This document shows, in pieces, positions 18,991 to 27,659 of a stretch of DNA of 64,000 nt (position 1 is its first letter; every line of letters begins with the position of its first letter). The DNA comes from Hyphomicrobiales bacterium (GTDB lineage: Bacteria; Pseudomonadota; Alphaproteobacteria; Rhizobiales; Xanthobacteraceae): contig JAFKKG010000026.1 of NCBI GenBank assembly GCA_017305715.1, positions 1 through 64,000 of the forward strand. Reading direction: 5' to 3'. A model generated the notes under the pieces. The model ran no database searches. It saw only the letters and a list, made by a program, of their open reading frames with translations, and was not told where the DNA came from. A program made the translations under genes and the position numbers.

Positions 18991-20076
18991 ATGAGCAAAA
19001 CCGTTGCGGCCATCCGCCGTGTCACCGCCCGCGGCCTCGTGGCGCCGATCGCGCGGCCGGTGAAGACAGCGTTCGCCCTGATCGAGGCCGCCCCCATGGT
19101 GCTGATCGATGTCGAAACCGATCAGGGCGTTACCGGCCACGCATACATCTTCGCCTACACCGAACTGACGGTGAAACCGCTGGTGCATCTGATCGAGGGG
19201 ATCGGCCGCGATCTCATCGGCCGGCCGGTCGCGCCCTACGACCTCATGAAAGCGATGGATGCCAAATTCCGTCTGCTCGGCTGGCAGGGCCTGGTCGGCA
19301 TGGCGGTGTCCGGCCTCGACATGGCCTATTGGGACGCACTCGGCCAGATGGCCGGTCAGCCATTGGCCGAGTTGCTCGGTGGTTCGCCGCGGCCGATCAA
19401 GGCCTATGACAGTTACGGCGTGGTCGATCCGATTGCCGACGAGCGCGCGCTGCGCCGGTCGCTCGACCAGGGCTTTCGCGGCATCAAGATCAAGGGCGGC
19501 GACGGCGACGCCGCCAATGACGAGCGCATGGTGAAGGGCGTGCGCAAATTGCTCGGCCCGGATGTCTCATTGATGATCGACTTCAACCAGTCGCTCGATC
19601 CGGCGGAAGCCACGCGCCGCATCGCGCGACTTGAACCCTACGATTTGCACTGGATCGAAGAACCCGTTCCGCAGGAAAATCTGTCGGGCCACGCCATGGT
19701 GCGCGAGAACTCGCCGACGCCGATCCAGGCCGGCGAGAACTGGTGGTTTCCGCGCGGCTTTTCGGAAGCGATCGAAGCCGGCGCCAGCGACTTCATCATG
19801 CCCGACCTGATGAAATGCGGCGGCGTCACCGGCTGGCTCCAGATCGCGGCGCAAGCGGAAGCCGCCAACATTCCGGTGTCGAGCCATCTGTTCGCCGAAG
19901 CCAGCGCCCACATGCTGGCGGTGACGCCGACTGCGCACTGGCTCGAATTCCTCGACTTTGCCCGCGTCATCCTCGCCCACCCCGCCGAGATCATCGACGG
20001 CACGCTGACCGCTCGAGGCCCCGGCCTGGGGCTGGAATGGAACGAGGCGGAGGTGGCGAAATATCTCGTGAGCTAG
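18991..20076 (+). CDS. Mandelate racemase-like enolase-superfamily enzyme
   Basis: A 361-residue TIM-barrel enzyme that abstracts an alpha proton from a carboxylate. Residues equivalent to mandelate racemase can be traced: Lys166 and Lys168 (GIKIKGG), metal ligands Asp197 (MIDFNQ), Glu223 (WIEEP) and Glu249 (AGENW), base His299 (SSHLFAE) and Glu303. Length and spacing track mandelate racemase within two residues, so the racemase subgroup is likely; the substrate (aryl or sugar hydroxy-acid) is not determined. GAGGAAGC precedes the ATG, which excludes a start 7 codons upstream. The stop overlaps the convergent GNAT gene by 4 nt. Confidence 0.9.
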   Translation: MSKTVAAIRRVTARGLVAPIARPVKTAFALIEAAPMVLIDVETDQGVTGHAYIFAYTELTVKPLVHLIEGIGRDLIGRPVAPYDLMKAMDAKFRLLGWQGLVGMAVSGLDMAYWDALGQMAGQPLAELLGGSPRPIKAYDSYGVVDPIADERALRRSLDQGFRGIKIKGGDGDAANDERMVKGVRKLLGPDVSLMIDFNQSLDPAEATRRIARLEPYDLHWIEEPVPQENLSGHAMVRENSPTPIQAGENWWFPRGFSEAIEAGASDFIMPDLMKCGGVTGWLQIAAQAEAANIPVSSHLFAEASAHMLAVTPTAHWLEFLDFARVILAHPAEIIDGTLTARGPGLGLEWNEAEVAKYLVS

Positions 20077-20516
20077 CTGGCGCGCGCCCAGAGATAACGC
20101 ACGTCCGGCTCCTTCTCTTCGCTGCCGGCGCCATCGGTTTGCGCGACCTGAAGAAAGCCTCGTGCTTCGTAGAAGCGGCGCGCCTGCGCGTTACGCTGGA
20201 ATGTCCAGAACGGCAGTTGCACCGATGCGCGTTTTGCCATGACGAGCAAGCCGGTCCCAACGTCCCGCCCCTGCGCCTCCGGCAGCACATATAATTGCTC
20301 GATCCAGTCGTCGTGGAACGCGATCATTCCGGTCATGCTATCGCCATCGAAGGCGCCCCACAGCGTGCATGTCTTGAACATCCGCTCGCGATAGAACCAG
20401 AGATCTTCCTCGGGCGTGTGCAGACCCGTGAGCCAGGGCAAGGCTTGGTCAAAGCTCGCGCGATGGAGCCGCGCCGCGACGTCCATGTCGGCCAACTGCA
20501 GCCGCCGCGCCCTCAC
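20073..20516 (-). CDS. GNAT-family N-acetyltransferase
   Basis: A 147-residue acyl-CoA-dependent acetyltransferase. The acetyl-CoA motif A is EQLYVLPEAQGRDVGTGLLVMAK (glycine loop QGRDVGTG, about residues 71-93) and motif B is WTFQRNAQARRFYEARGF. The start is GTG overlapping the TGA of the antitoxin gene (GTGA), so it is the third gene of the toxin-antitoxin operon and translationally coupled to it. The substrate is unknown. It lacks the DUF1778 partner of TacA-TacT systems, so it is probably not itself a toxin, though this is not excluded. Confidence 0.88.
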   Translation of the reverse strand: MRARRLQLADMDVAARLHRASFDQALPWLTGLHTPEEDLWFYRERMFKTCTLWGAFDGDSMTGMIAFHDDWIEQLYVLPEAQGRDVGTGLLVMAKRASVQLPFWTFQRNAQARRFYEARGFLQVAQTDGAGSEEKEPDVRYLWARAS

Positions 20517-20803
20517 TGGATGTGAGGCTTTGCAGTGAGTTCGATCCCCAGCGCCTTCATCACGGCGATCGTCGTCTTCAAGGTCGGATTTCCGTTGGCG
20601 CTGAACGAGCGATAGAGCTGTTCGCGCGAAAGTCCGGTTTCGTTGGCAATCTGCGTCATCCCTTTTGCGCGGGCAACAATGCCAAGGGCATGCGCAATAT
20701 AACCCGCATCTTCCGTCTTGAAGGCTTCCTCCATGAATACAGCAATCGCCTCGTCGGACAGCAGATCCTCAGCCGGATCATAAGCCGTTAGCTTCTCGCC
20801 CAT
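20513..20803 (-). CDS. HigA-like antitoxin (addiction module antidote protein)
   Basis: A 96-residue antitoxin with an N-terminal toxin-binding segment (LLSDEAIAVFMEEAFKTEDAGYIAHALG) and a C-terminal helix-turn-helix (VARAKGMTQIANETGLSREQLYRSFSANGNPTLKTTIAVMKALGIEL). This is the probable addiction-module antidote family found with RelE/HigB-type toxins. The ATG lies one base after the toxin stop codon. The toxin-first order is that of HigBA. It likely represses the operon through the palindrome upstream of the toxin. The gene is intact although the toxin is not. Confidence 0.88.
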   Translation of the reverse strand: MGEKLTAYDPAEDLLSDEAIAVFMEEAFKTEDAGYIAHALGIVARAKGMTQIANETGLSREQLYRSFSANGNPTLKTTIAVMKALGIELTAKPHIQ

Positions 20804-20804
20804 C

Positions 20805-21100
20805 TCACTCACTCCATGCCCTGGCAAGATGCTTTGCCGTCTTGATGTCGTTCGCCTGCGTGCTCTTGTCGCCTCCGCAAAGCAGAACGACGATCGTGGT
20901 TCCGCGCTTCTGAAAATAGACACGGTAGCCGGGGCCATAGTGGATACGCAGTTCGCTGACGCCCTCGCCAACCGGTTCCGCGTCGCCTGCGTGTCCTTGA
21001 GCCAGCCGATCCAACCGCGAAGCGATCAACGCACGAGCGCGATGATCCTTGAGCCGCTGGCGCCACTTCCGAAACGTCTCTGTTTGCTCAGCTCAAGCAC
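20805..21100 (-). pseudogene. HigB/RelE-like toxin gene with a one-base deletion near its start
   Basis: The downstream frame encodes QTETFRKWRQRLKDHRARAL followed by IASRLDRLAQGHAGD, RIHYGPGYRVYFQKRG and LLCGGDKSTQANDIKTAKHLA, a full RelE/ParE-superfamily addiction toxin (mRNA endonuclease type). The natural start GTG CTT GAG CTG (V-L-E-L) lies in another frame: AGCAAACAG needs one more base to join LS to QTETF. The correct frame has no ATG, GTG or TTG until the TTG at 21027-21029, which would remove 23 N-terminal residues. The toxin is therefore probably inactive or truncated to 74 residues. Expected full length is 98. Confidence 0.7.
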
Positions 21101-21102
21101 AC

Positions 21103-21118
21103 GTAGTTTATAAACTAC
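21103..21118. promoter_or_regulatory. Perfect 16-bp palindrome, candidate toxin-antitoxin operator
   Basis: GTAGTTTATAAACTAC is fully self-complementary and lies two bases before the remnant GTG start of the toxin. This is where an HTH antitoxin autoregulates its operon. The AT-rich centre could also overlap the -10 element. Confidence 0.7.
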
Positions 21119-21143
21119 AGACCTTCCGCAATCAAGCTGTTCT

Positions 21144-22643
21144 TCAATACTCGATCCCGAACTCGTCATAGAGCCGCCGGAACACCGCGGGCAGCACTTC
21201 GGTCAGATCTTCCGCGATCAATCCGGGTCCCGCCTCGCGGGCGCCCTCGCCGTGCATCCAGACGCCGATGCTGGCGGCCTCGAAGGCCGGCACGCCCTGC
21301 GCCAGCAGGCCGGCGATGATGCCGGCCAAGACGTCGCCGGCGCCGGCGGTGGCGAGCCAGGGCGGCGCGTTGGCGGCGATGCTGGCGCGGCCATCGGGTG
21401 ACGCCACCACCGTGTCCGGCCCCTTCAACAGCACCACCGCGCCGCAGCGTTCGGCGGCGTCGCGCACCCGTTCGATTTTGGAGCGGCCCGGATTCTTGTT
21501 GCTGATGTCGCTGAACAGCCGCGGAAACTCGCCCTCATGCGGGGTGAGCACGACCTGCGGATCGCTGGATGTCTTGATCGATTCAAACAGACGCTCCGGC
21601 GCTTGCGCAAAACTCGTCAGCGCGTCGGCATCGAGCACGAGGTGGCGTTTCGCCGACAAGGCGGTGTGGACGAGATCGCGCGTGCGTGCGCTGACGCCCG
21701 CGCCCGGCCCGATCACGCAGGCATTGAGCCGCTTGTCGTTCAGCAAGTCGGCGAATTCGACCGCGTTATCGACGGCGCGCACCATCACCGCGGTCAACGC
21801 CGACGCATTGACCGCCAGCGCCTCGCGCGGCGAGGCCAGGGTCACGAGACCGGCGCCGGCCCGCAGCGCGGCGCGCGCGGCAAGACGCGCCGCGCCGGTT
21901 GACGCCATATCGCCGGAAACCACGACCGCGTGGCCGCGCGCATATTTGTGGCCATCGACGCGTGGCACCGGGAATGATGCCTGCCAGGCCTGCGGAACAT
22001 TCTCCGACGCGCGCGGCTGGATCTCGTCCAGCACCTGCGGATCGATGCCGATATCGGCGACGCGGACACGGCCGCAATGCATGCGTCCTGGCAACAGCAA
22101 ATGCGCCGGCTTCTTGCGGAAGAACGTCACGGTCTCGGAGGCGTCGATCGCCACGCCCATGATGGCGCCAGTGGTGCCGTTGATGCCGCTTGGCAGATCG
22201 ACGGCCAGAACAGGCGCGCCATTGGCGTTGATCGCCTCGATCATGCCAAGCGGGTCGCCCTTGACGGGGCGGTTGAGACCGGCGCCGAACAGCGCATCGA
22301 TGATCAGGGCCGGCTTGCCGATCGCCTGTGGATTGAACGGCAGCACCGGGTATTTCCATCCCTTCGCGGCAAGCGCCGCGTCACCCTGCAAACTGTCCCG
22401 CTCGCAGAGCAGGATCACCGAAACCTCACGGCCGCGCGCCGCAAGTTCAGCGGCCGCAACAAAACCGTCACCGCCATTGTTGCCACGGCCGGCGACCACC
22501 ACGATCGGCCCTTCTTCGACGAGCGCCATGGCGGCTTCGGCCACGGCCTGGCCGGCGCTCATCATCAGCGCAAAGCCCGGCGTGCCGGCGGCTATCGTCA
22601 GCCGGTCGGCACGCTCCATTTCAGTGGTGGTCAGAACTTCCAT
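21144..22643 (-). CDS. nnr: Bifunctional NAD(P)H-hydrate epimerase/dehydratase
   Basis: A 499-residue metabolite-repair enzyme that restores damaged NAD(P)H (NADHX and NADPHX). The N-terminal YjeF epimerase domain (about 1-210) shows VVVAGRGNNGGDGFVAA and AVDLPSGINGTTG. The C-terminal ribokinase-like dehydratase domain (about 225-495) shows CVIGPGAGV, VLTPHEGEFPRLF and the ADP-binding ATAGAGDVLAGIIAGLLAQG. Length is typical of the fused form. It is a single gene, divergent from glnB. Confidence 0.95.
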   Translation of the reverse strand: MEVLTTTEMERADRLTIAAGTPGFALMMSAGQAVAEAAMALVEEGPIVVVAGRGNNGGDGFVAAAELAARGREVSVILLCERDSLQGDAALAAKGWKYPVLPFNPQAIGKPALIIDALFGAGLNRPVKGDPLGMIEAINANGAPVLAVDLPSGINGTTGAIMGVAIDASETVTFFRKKPAHLLLPGRMHCGRVRVADIGIDPQVLDEIQPRASENVPQAWQASFPVPRVDGHKYARGHAVVVSGDMASTGAARLAARAALRAGAGLVTLASPREALAVNASALTAVMVRAVDNAVEFADLLNDKRLNACVIGPGAGVSARTRDLVHTALSAKRHLVLDADALTSFAQAPERLFESIKTSSDPQVVLTPHEGEFPRLFSDISNKNPGRSKIERVRDAAERCGAVVLLKGPDTVVASPDGRASIAANAPPWLATAGAGDVLAGIIAGLLAQGVPAFEAASIGVWMHGEGAREAGPGLIAEDLTEVLPAVFRRLYDEFGIEY

Positions 22644-22733
22644 GCCGAATCCTCGATCCGATCGCCTGTTCCGGAGGCACTTTCCATATCAGGCGCAAAC
22701 AATTTTTCACTGACTGCACACCGATTGATCGAT

Positions 22734-22761
22734 TTGCCTATTCGGTAGGCTCGGGTATCAT
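22734..22761 (+). promoter_or_regulatory. Candidate sigma-70-type promoter upstream of glnB
   Basis: TTGCCT and TATCAT are separated by 16 bases. It lies about 75 bases upstream of the sigma-54 element. Tandem NtrC-independent and NtrC-dependent promoters are known for B. japonicum glnB, so the layout is credible, but the match alone is weak. Confidence 0.35.
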
Positions 22762-22832
22762 GCAGCGTCCGGCTCGACCTCTGCCGTTTGCCTGTTAAAA
22801 GTCTGATAACATTCCAAAATCAGGCGCCTTAA

Positions 22833-23345
<513 letters not shown>

Positions 23346-23483
23346 GCCGGGTGCTATCTCGCATTTTGCGACTGAAAAGCAAGAAACGGGCTGCTTCGGC
23401 GGCCTGATTTCGTTCGCGATATCTCAGCACATCGTTCACGAAATGTCGTTGTCGCAGAGTCCTGGAAACCAAAAGGGGTATTC

Positions 23484-24893
23484 ATGAAGACCGCCAAAGA
23501 CGTCCTGAAATCGATCAAGGACAACGACGTGAAATACGTCGACCTGCGCTTCACCGACCCGCGCGGCAAGTGGCAGCACGTGACTTTCGACATCGGCATG
23601 ATCGACGAGGAAATCTTTGCCGAGGGAACGATGTTCGACGGCTCGTCGATCGCCGGCTGGAAGGCGATCAACGAATCCGACATGTGCCTGATGCCCGATC
23701 CGATCACCGCGACGATCGATCCGTTCTTCGCCGAAACCACCATGGTGATCACCTGCGACGTGCTCGAGCCGACCACCGGCGAGCCCTACAACCGTGACCC
23801 GCGCGGCATGGCCAAGAAGGCCGAAGCGATGGTCAAGTCGATGGGCGTCGGCGACACCGTGTTCGTCGGACCGGAAGCCGAGTTCTTCGTATTCGACGAC
23901 GTGCGCTTTTCGTCCACGCCCTACAACACCGGCTTCAAGCTCGACTCCTCCGAACTGCCGACCAATTCGGACACCGAGTATGAAGGCGGCAATCTCGGTC
24001 ACCGCATCCGCACCAAGGGCGGCTACTTCCCGGTCCCGCCGCAGGATTCGGTGCAGGACATGCGCTCGGAAATGCTCGGCGCGATGGCCAAGATGGGCGT
24101 CAAGGTCGAGAAGCATCACCATGAAGTCGCTTCCGCCCAGCACGAGCTCGGCATGAAGTTCGACACGCTGACGCTGATGGCCGACCAGATGCAGATCTAC
24201 AAATACTGCATCCATCAGGTCGCGCATATCTACGGCAAGACCGCCACCTTCATGCCGAAGCCGATCTATGGCGACAACGGCTCGGGCATGCATGTCCACC
24301 AGTCGATCTGGAAGGGCGGCAAGCCGGTATTCGCCGGCAACAAATATGCCGACCTGTCCGAGACCTGCCTCCACTATATCGGCGGCATCATCAAGCACGC
24401 CAAGGCGATCAACGCCTTCACCAACCCGTCGACCAACTCCTACAAGCGCCTGGTCCCGGGCTATGAAGCGCCGGTGCTGCTCGCCTACTCCGCGCGCAAC
24501 CGCTCGGCCTCCTGCCGTATCCCCTATACCGCCAACCCGAAGGCCAAGCGCGTCGAGGTGCGTTTCCCCGACCCGATGGCCAATCCGTATCTCGGCTTCG
24601 CCGCGATGCTGATGGCCGGCCTCGACGGCATCAAGAACAAGATCGATCCGGGTCCGGCGATGGACAAGGACCTCTACGATCTGCCGAAGGAAGAGTTGAA
24701 GCAGATCCCGACGGTGTGCGGCAGCCTGCGCGAGGCGCTGGAAAGCCTCGACAAGGACCGCGCGTTCCTCAAGAACGGCGGCGTGTTCGACGACGACTTC
24801 ATCGACAGCTATATCGAGCTGAAGATGACCGAGGTCGAGCGCTTCGAGATGACCCCGCATCCGGTCGAATTCGACATGTACTATTCGCTGTGA
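23484..24893 (+). CDS. glnA: Glutamine synthetase type I
   Basis: A 469-residue dodecameric enzyme that forms glutamine from glutamate, ammonia and ATP. Motifs: [17 protein letters not shown] near residue 50, the metal site [24 protein letters not shown] (ATP-binding), [38 protein letters not shown], and the adenylylation Tyr in [13 protein letters not shown]. Length equals GSI-beta. AAAGGGG precedes the ATG. The 138-base gap from glnB may hold a second promoter. A terminator follows. Confidence 0.98.
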   Translation: MKTAKDVLKSIKDNDVKYVDLRFTDPRGKWQHVTFDIGMIDEEIFAEGTMFDGSSIAGWKAINESDMCLMPDPITATIDPFFAETTMVITCDVLEPTTGEPYNRDPRGMAKKAEAMVKSMGVGDTVFVGPEAEFFVFDDVRFSSTPYNTGFKLDSSELPTNSDTEYEGGNLGHRIRTKGGYFPVPPQDSVQDMRSEMLGAMAKMGVKVEKHHHEVASAQHELGMKFDTLTLMADQMQIYKYCIHQVAHIYGKTATFMPKPIYGDNGSGMHVHQSIWKGGKPVFAGNKYADLSETCLHYIGGIIKHAKAINAFTNPSTNSYKRLVPGYEAPVLLAYSARNRSASCRIPYTANPKAKRVEVRFPDPMANPYLGFAAMLMAGLDGIKNKIDPGPAMDKDLYDLPKEELKQIPTVCGSLREALESLDKDRAFLKNGGVFDDDFIDSYIELKMTEVERFEMTPHPVEFDMYYSL

Positions 24894-24937
24894 TTTCTCG
24901 CGGCGCCCGCCGCTGAGATCACGGTTTGCGAAATGCG

Positions 24938-24964
24938 AAAGGCGCTCCGAGAGGGGCGCCTTTT
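24938..24964 (+). terminator. Rho-independent terminator after glnA
   Basis: The stem GGCGCTCC/GGGGCGCC (one G-U pair) with a GAGA loop, flanked by AAA and TTTTGTTTTG. Confidence 0.9.
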
Positions 24965-24991
24965 GTTTTGTCCCACTCCGCGGCGAATAAT

Positions 24992-27367
24992 CTATTCCTG
25001 CTTCGGCGGGTACTTGCGCAGGAACCGCTTGAGGTCCGGCTGCACGGAATAAGGGGTCGGTATCGGATCGCCAGCCGGGTCGACCGCGATATCGAGACAG
25101 CGGCGCAACAACCGCGCGAGCTCCGCGCGCCGGTACGGCTTGGTCAGGAGCGGAATCCCCTGCCCCAGGCGGCCCTGCAGCGGCAGCGCCCCATCGCTGT
25201 ATCCGGACGTGAAGAGCACCCGGAGCGACGGCCGCCCGTCCATCAGCGTTTCCGCCAGCTGCCGGCCGTTCATGCTTCCAGGCATCACGATATCGGTGAA
25301 CAGCAAATCGAACGCCGCGCCCTGACGGACGATGGCAAGGGCCTCGTCGGCGCTCCCGGCCACGATCACCTTGTAACCGAGCGTCTCGAGCTGCATCGTC
25401 ACATAGTCGCGGATCTTGCGGTCGTCCTCGACGCACAGGATGGTTTCGTGCCCACCCTGCACCGGCGCCTCGTCCGGCGCCGGCGGTTGCAACGCGCTGG
25501 TGTCGGCTTTCGGCAGATAAATCCGGAACGTGGTGCCGCTGCCTTCCTCGCTGCGCACGTCGACGCTGCCATGGGACTGCTTGGCGAAGCCAAACACCAT
25601 GCTCAGTCCAAGCCCGGTGCCCCGGCCAACCTCCTTGGTGGAGAAGAACGGATCGAAAATCCGGGCAAGATCGGCCTTTGGAATGCCGGTACCGGTATCG
25701 CTGACCTCGATGGCGACATAGTCGCCGGCGCGTTCGACGCCCCGCGCCATCGCCTGGGGGATGCCGAGCGTGAAATTGCCCGTCGTAATGGTCAGCTTGC
25801 CGCCGCCGGGCATGGCGTCCCGGGCGTTGATCGCCAGATTGACCAATGCGGCCGAAAGCTGGCTCCTGTCGACGAACGCCGGCCATGCATCGCTGCTCAG
25901 AACCGTCTCGACTTCGATGTGCTTGCCGAGAACGGGTGCCAGCAATCGCACCGCTTCGCCGACGAGATCGTTGACGTCGATCTCGGCCGGCTGCAACGGC
26001 TGCTTGCGCGCGAACGCCAGCAGGCTGGCGGTGAGACTTGCCCCTCTGTCGGCCGCATCGCTGATCAGCTTCGTGATCGAGGCCAGATGCGGACTATCCT
26101 TGACGCCATCGGCCAGGATTTCGATCGTGCCCGTGATCACCGTCAGCATGTTGTTGAAGTCATGGGCGATGCCGCCGGTCAGTTGCCCCAGCGATTCCAT
26201 CTTGAGCGCCTGGATCAGTTGGGCTTCGGTGGCGCGCTTCTGGGTGATGTCCCTGACAAAGGCGTTGATGACGTAGCCGTCACCGCGGCGCAATGCCGTG
26301 AGCGACCACTCGGCAAAGAATTCGTGGCCGTCCCGGTGCAGCGCGGCCGATTCGTATCGGGTCCCCATCGCGCCGCTGGCCGTCTCGGCCAGGAATCGCG
26401 CGATGCGCTGCCGGTGTGCGGCGCGCAGCGGCTCCGGGAAAACCAGATCCACCACCTTCACGCCGACGCTCTCCGCCCGCGTCCATCCGGTCAGAACTTC
26501 GGCTTGCGGACTCCAGTCCAGGATGAAGCCGTTCTCGTCGGTCTGGACGAAAGCGTCGAGAGCCGTCCTGACGATGGTCTGCGCCATCTGCTCGCTGTCG
26601 AGTTGTGCCTGCTGCGCCCGCTTCTGTTCGCTGACGTCACGGAGCACGGTCACCGCCCCGCAAAGCTGGTCGCGCTCGTCGCGCAACGGCCGTGCGTTGG
26701 CGACGACCCAGGCTCCGGATTGTTGTCCTGACGCGTTTTCTTGACGCGAACCGGGTCCCTCTTCGCTGGAAGACGCTCTGCCGCCGGAGTGTTCGGGCTG
26801 CACCACCAGTTCGAAATCATCGACATTTTCGCCGCGCAGCGCCCGCGCCAGCGGCGAATCGGGAAGCGGAAGCGGCGTTAAGCCGTCACCGAGGAAACAG
26901 GCGAATTTTCTCACCCCGGTGAGGCTGTTGAAGCCGGGGCCGACGCTCAGCAGTCGCCGCGCCGCGGCATTGGCGACGACGACCACCGCCTTCTCATCCA
27001 CCACGAGGACGCAATCGCGGATGCTTTCGAGCGTGTTCTCCAGCAGCTCTTCCTTGGTGTCGAGCTGGCGCGACAGTTCGGCGAATGCCGCGGACAGCGT
27101 GGCCATCTCCCGACCGCCATCGGACGGTACCGAAACCGGCTCGCCGCGCGACAGGCCTTCGATGGCCCGCGTCAGTTGGCCCAACGGCCGGGACAGCGAC
27201 CGCGCGATGGCGGCTGCGAGCAGAAGCGCGACGGCAATCGCGATCGCGCCGACGACCAGTGTCGTGCGGCCAAAACCTGCCAAACCATCCCCGAACAAGC
27301 CCAGCGCGGCAATGGTGCCCACAACCAGCAACACCATCGTGGATGCAAGGCGGCTCCATAAAGTCAT
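24992..27367 (-). CDS. Hybrid sensor histidine kinase with HAMP, two PAS domains and a receiver
   Basis: A 791-residue inner-membrane sensor. Two N-terminal membrane segments (about 7-25 and 34-56) are followed by HAMP (RSLSRPLGQLTRAIEGL), PAS1 (about 105-250), PAS2 (about 265-385), HisKA with phospho-acceptor His in GGIAHDFNNML, HATPase_c (INARDAMPGGGKL, VSDTGTGIPKADL, GRGTGLGLSMVFGF) and a C-terminal receiver with Asp in LLFTDIVMPGSMNG and Lys in LLTKPYRRAELA. There is almost no periplasmic loop, so sensing is probably cytoplasmic or in the membrane. PAS1 contains a 17-residue hydrophilic insert (RASSSEEGPGSRQENAS) encoded by a dispersed palindromic repeat. No partner regulator adjoins. Confidence 0.93.
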   Translation of the reverse strand: MTLWSRLASTMVLLVVGTIAALGLFGDGLAGFGRTTLVVGAIAIAVALLLAAAIARSLSRPLGQLTRAIEGLSRGEPVSVPSDGGREMATLSAAFAELSRQLDTKEELLENTLESIRDCVLVVDEKAVVVVANAAARRLLSVGPGFNSLTGVRKFACFLGDGLTPLPLPDSPLARALRGENVDDFELVVQPEHSGGRASSSEEGPGSRQENASGQQSGAWVVANARPLRDERDQLCGAVTVLRDVSEQKRAQQAQLDSEQMAQTIVRTALDAFVQTDENGFILDWSPQAEVLTGWTRAESVGVKVVDLVFPEPLRAAHRQRIARFLAETASGAMGTRYESAALHRDGHEFFAEWSLTALRRGDGYVINAFVRDITQKRATEAQLIQALKMESLGQLTGGIAHDFNNMLTVITGTIEILADGVKDSPHLASITKLISDAADRGASLTASLLAFARKQPLQPAEIDVNDLVGEAVRLLAPVLGKHIEVETVLSSDAWPAFVDRSQLSAALVNLAINARDAMPGGGKLTITTGNFTLGIPQAMARGVERAGDYVAIEVSDTGTGIPKADLARIFDPFFSTKEVGRGTGLGLSMVFGFAKQSHGSVDVRSEEGSGTTFRIYLPKADTSALQPPAPDEAPVQGGHETILCVEDDRKIRDYVTMQLETLGYKVIVAGSADEALAIVRQGAAFDLLFTDIVMPGSMNGRQLAETLMDGRPSLRVLFTSGYSDGALPLQGRLGQGIPLLTKPYRRAELARLLRRCLDIAVDPAGDPIPTPYSVQPDLKRFLRKYPPKQE
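26729..26780. repeat. Dispersed palindromic repeat, copy A, inside the hybrid kinase gene
   Basis: About 51 bases related to copies at 30549-30599 and 43693-43742, sharing ACGCGTTTTCTTGACGCGAA, CCGG and CTTCGCTGGAA. It contributes 17 in-frame codons to the first PAS domain. I recognise the family as very common between genes in Bradyrhizobium and relatives. Confidence 0.85.
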
Positions 27368-27659
27368 AACGACCGACTGTCCAAGAAAACTGTCAAGAAA
27401 ACCGCCATCAAGATGGTCGAGAAAATAGTCAGAAAACCCGTCGCGAAAGCCGTCACGGAAAACGCCGACAAAACCGAAGAATGCCTGCGGAAATAGGTGC
27501 GAGTATGAATGTCCGGCCGGCGCCGCGGCCGATGATGGTGGACCCTTGCTAGACGCTCTCAGCTACGCCAATGCTTAGCCGAGTTCTGTGCCGCGATCCT
27601 CGCTTTTCGGCCCCGTAAAATTACGGACGGCGTCCCGAAAGCGGAGTTGTTCAAACCGC
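27368..27659. other. Intergenic region with a degenerate GAAA/GTC-rich tandem repeat
   Basis: 292 bases between the hybrid kinase and the solute-binding protein gene. Bases 27380-27475 repeat AAGAAAACTGTCAAGAAAAC-like units about every 12-15 bases. One plus-strand frame reads as a Lys/Val-rich peptide (KKTVKKTAIKMVEKIVRKPV), like a histone H1-type tail, but it lacks a start and a ribosome-binding site. It sits in the promoter region of the kinase. Confidence 0.45.

Noticed and set aside
20073-20516. GNAT gene as a TacT-type acetyltransferase toxin
   Set aside because: The neighbouring antitoxin is HigA-like with an HTH, not an RHH/DUF1778 protein, and a RelE-like toxin partner is present.
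23436-25886. An 816-codon minus-strand frame over glnA and the kinase
   Set aside because: It is antisense to glnA and out of frame in the kinase gene; glnA is certain.
27362-27496. Lys-rich plus-strand frame read as a possible histone-like small protein
   Set aside because: No start codon with a ribosome-binding site, and the frame begins right after a stop. It is recorded instead as a repeat region.
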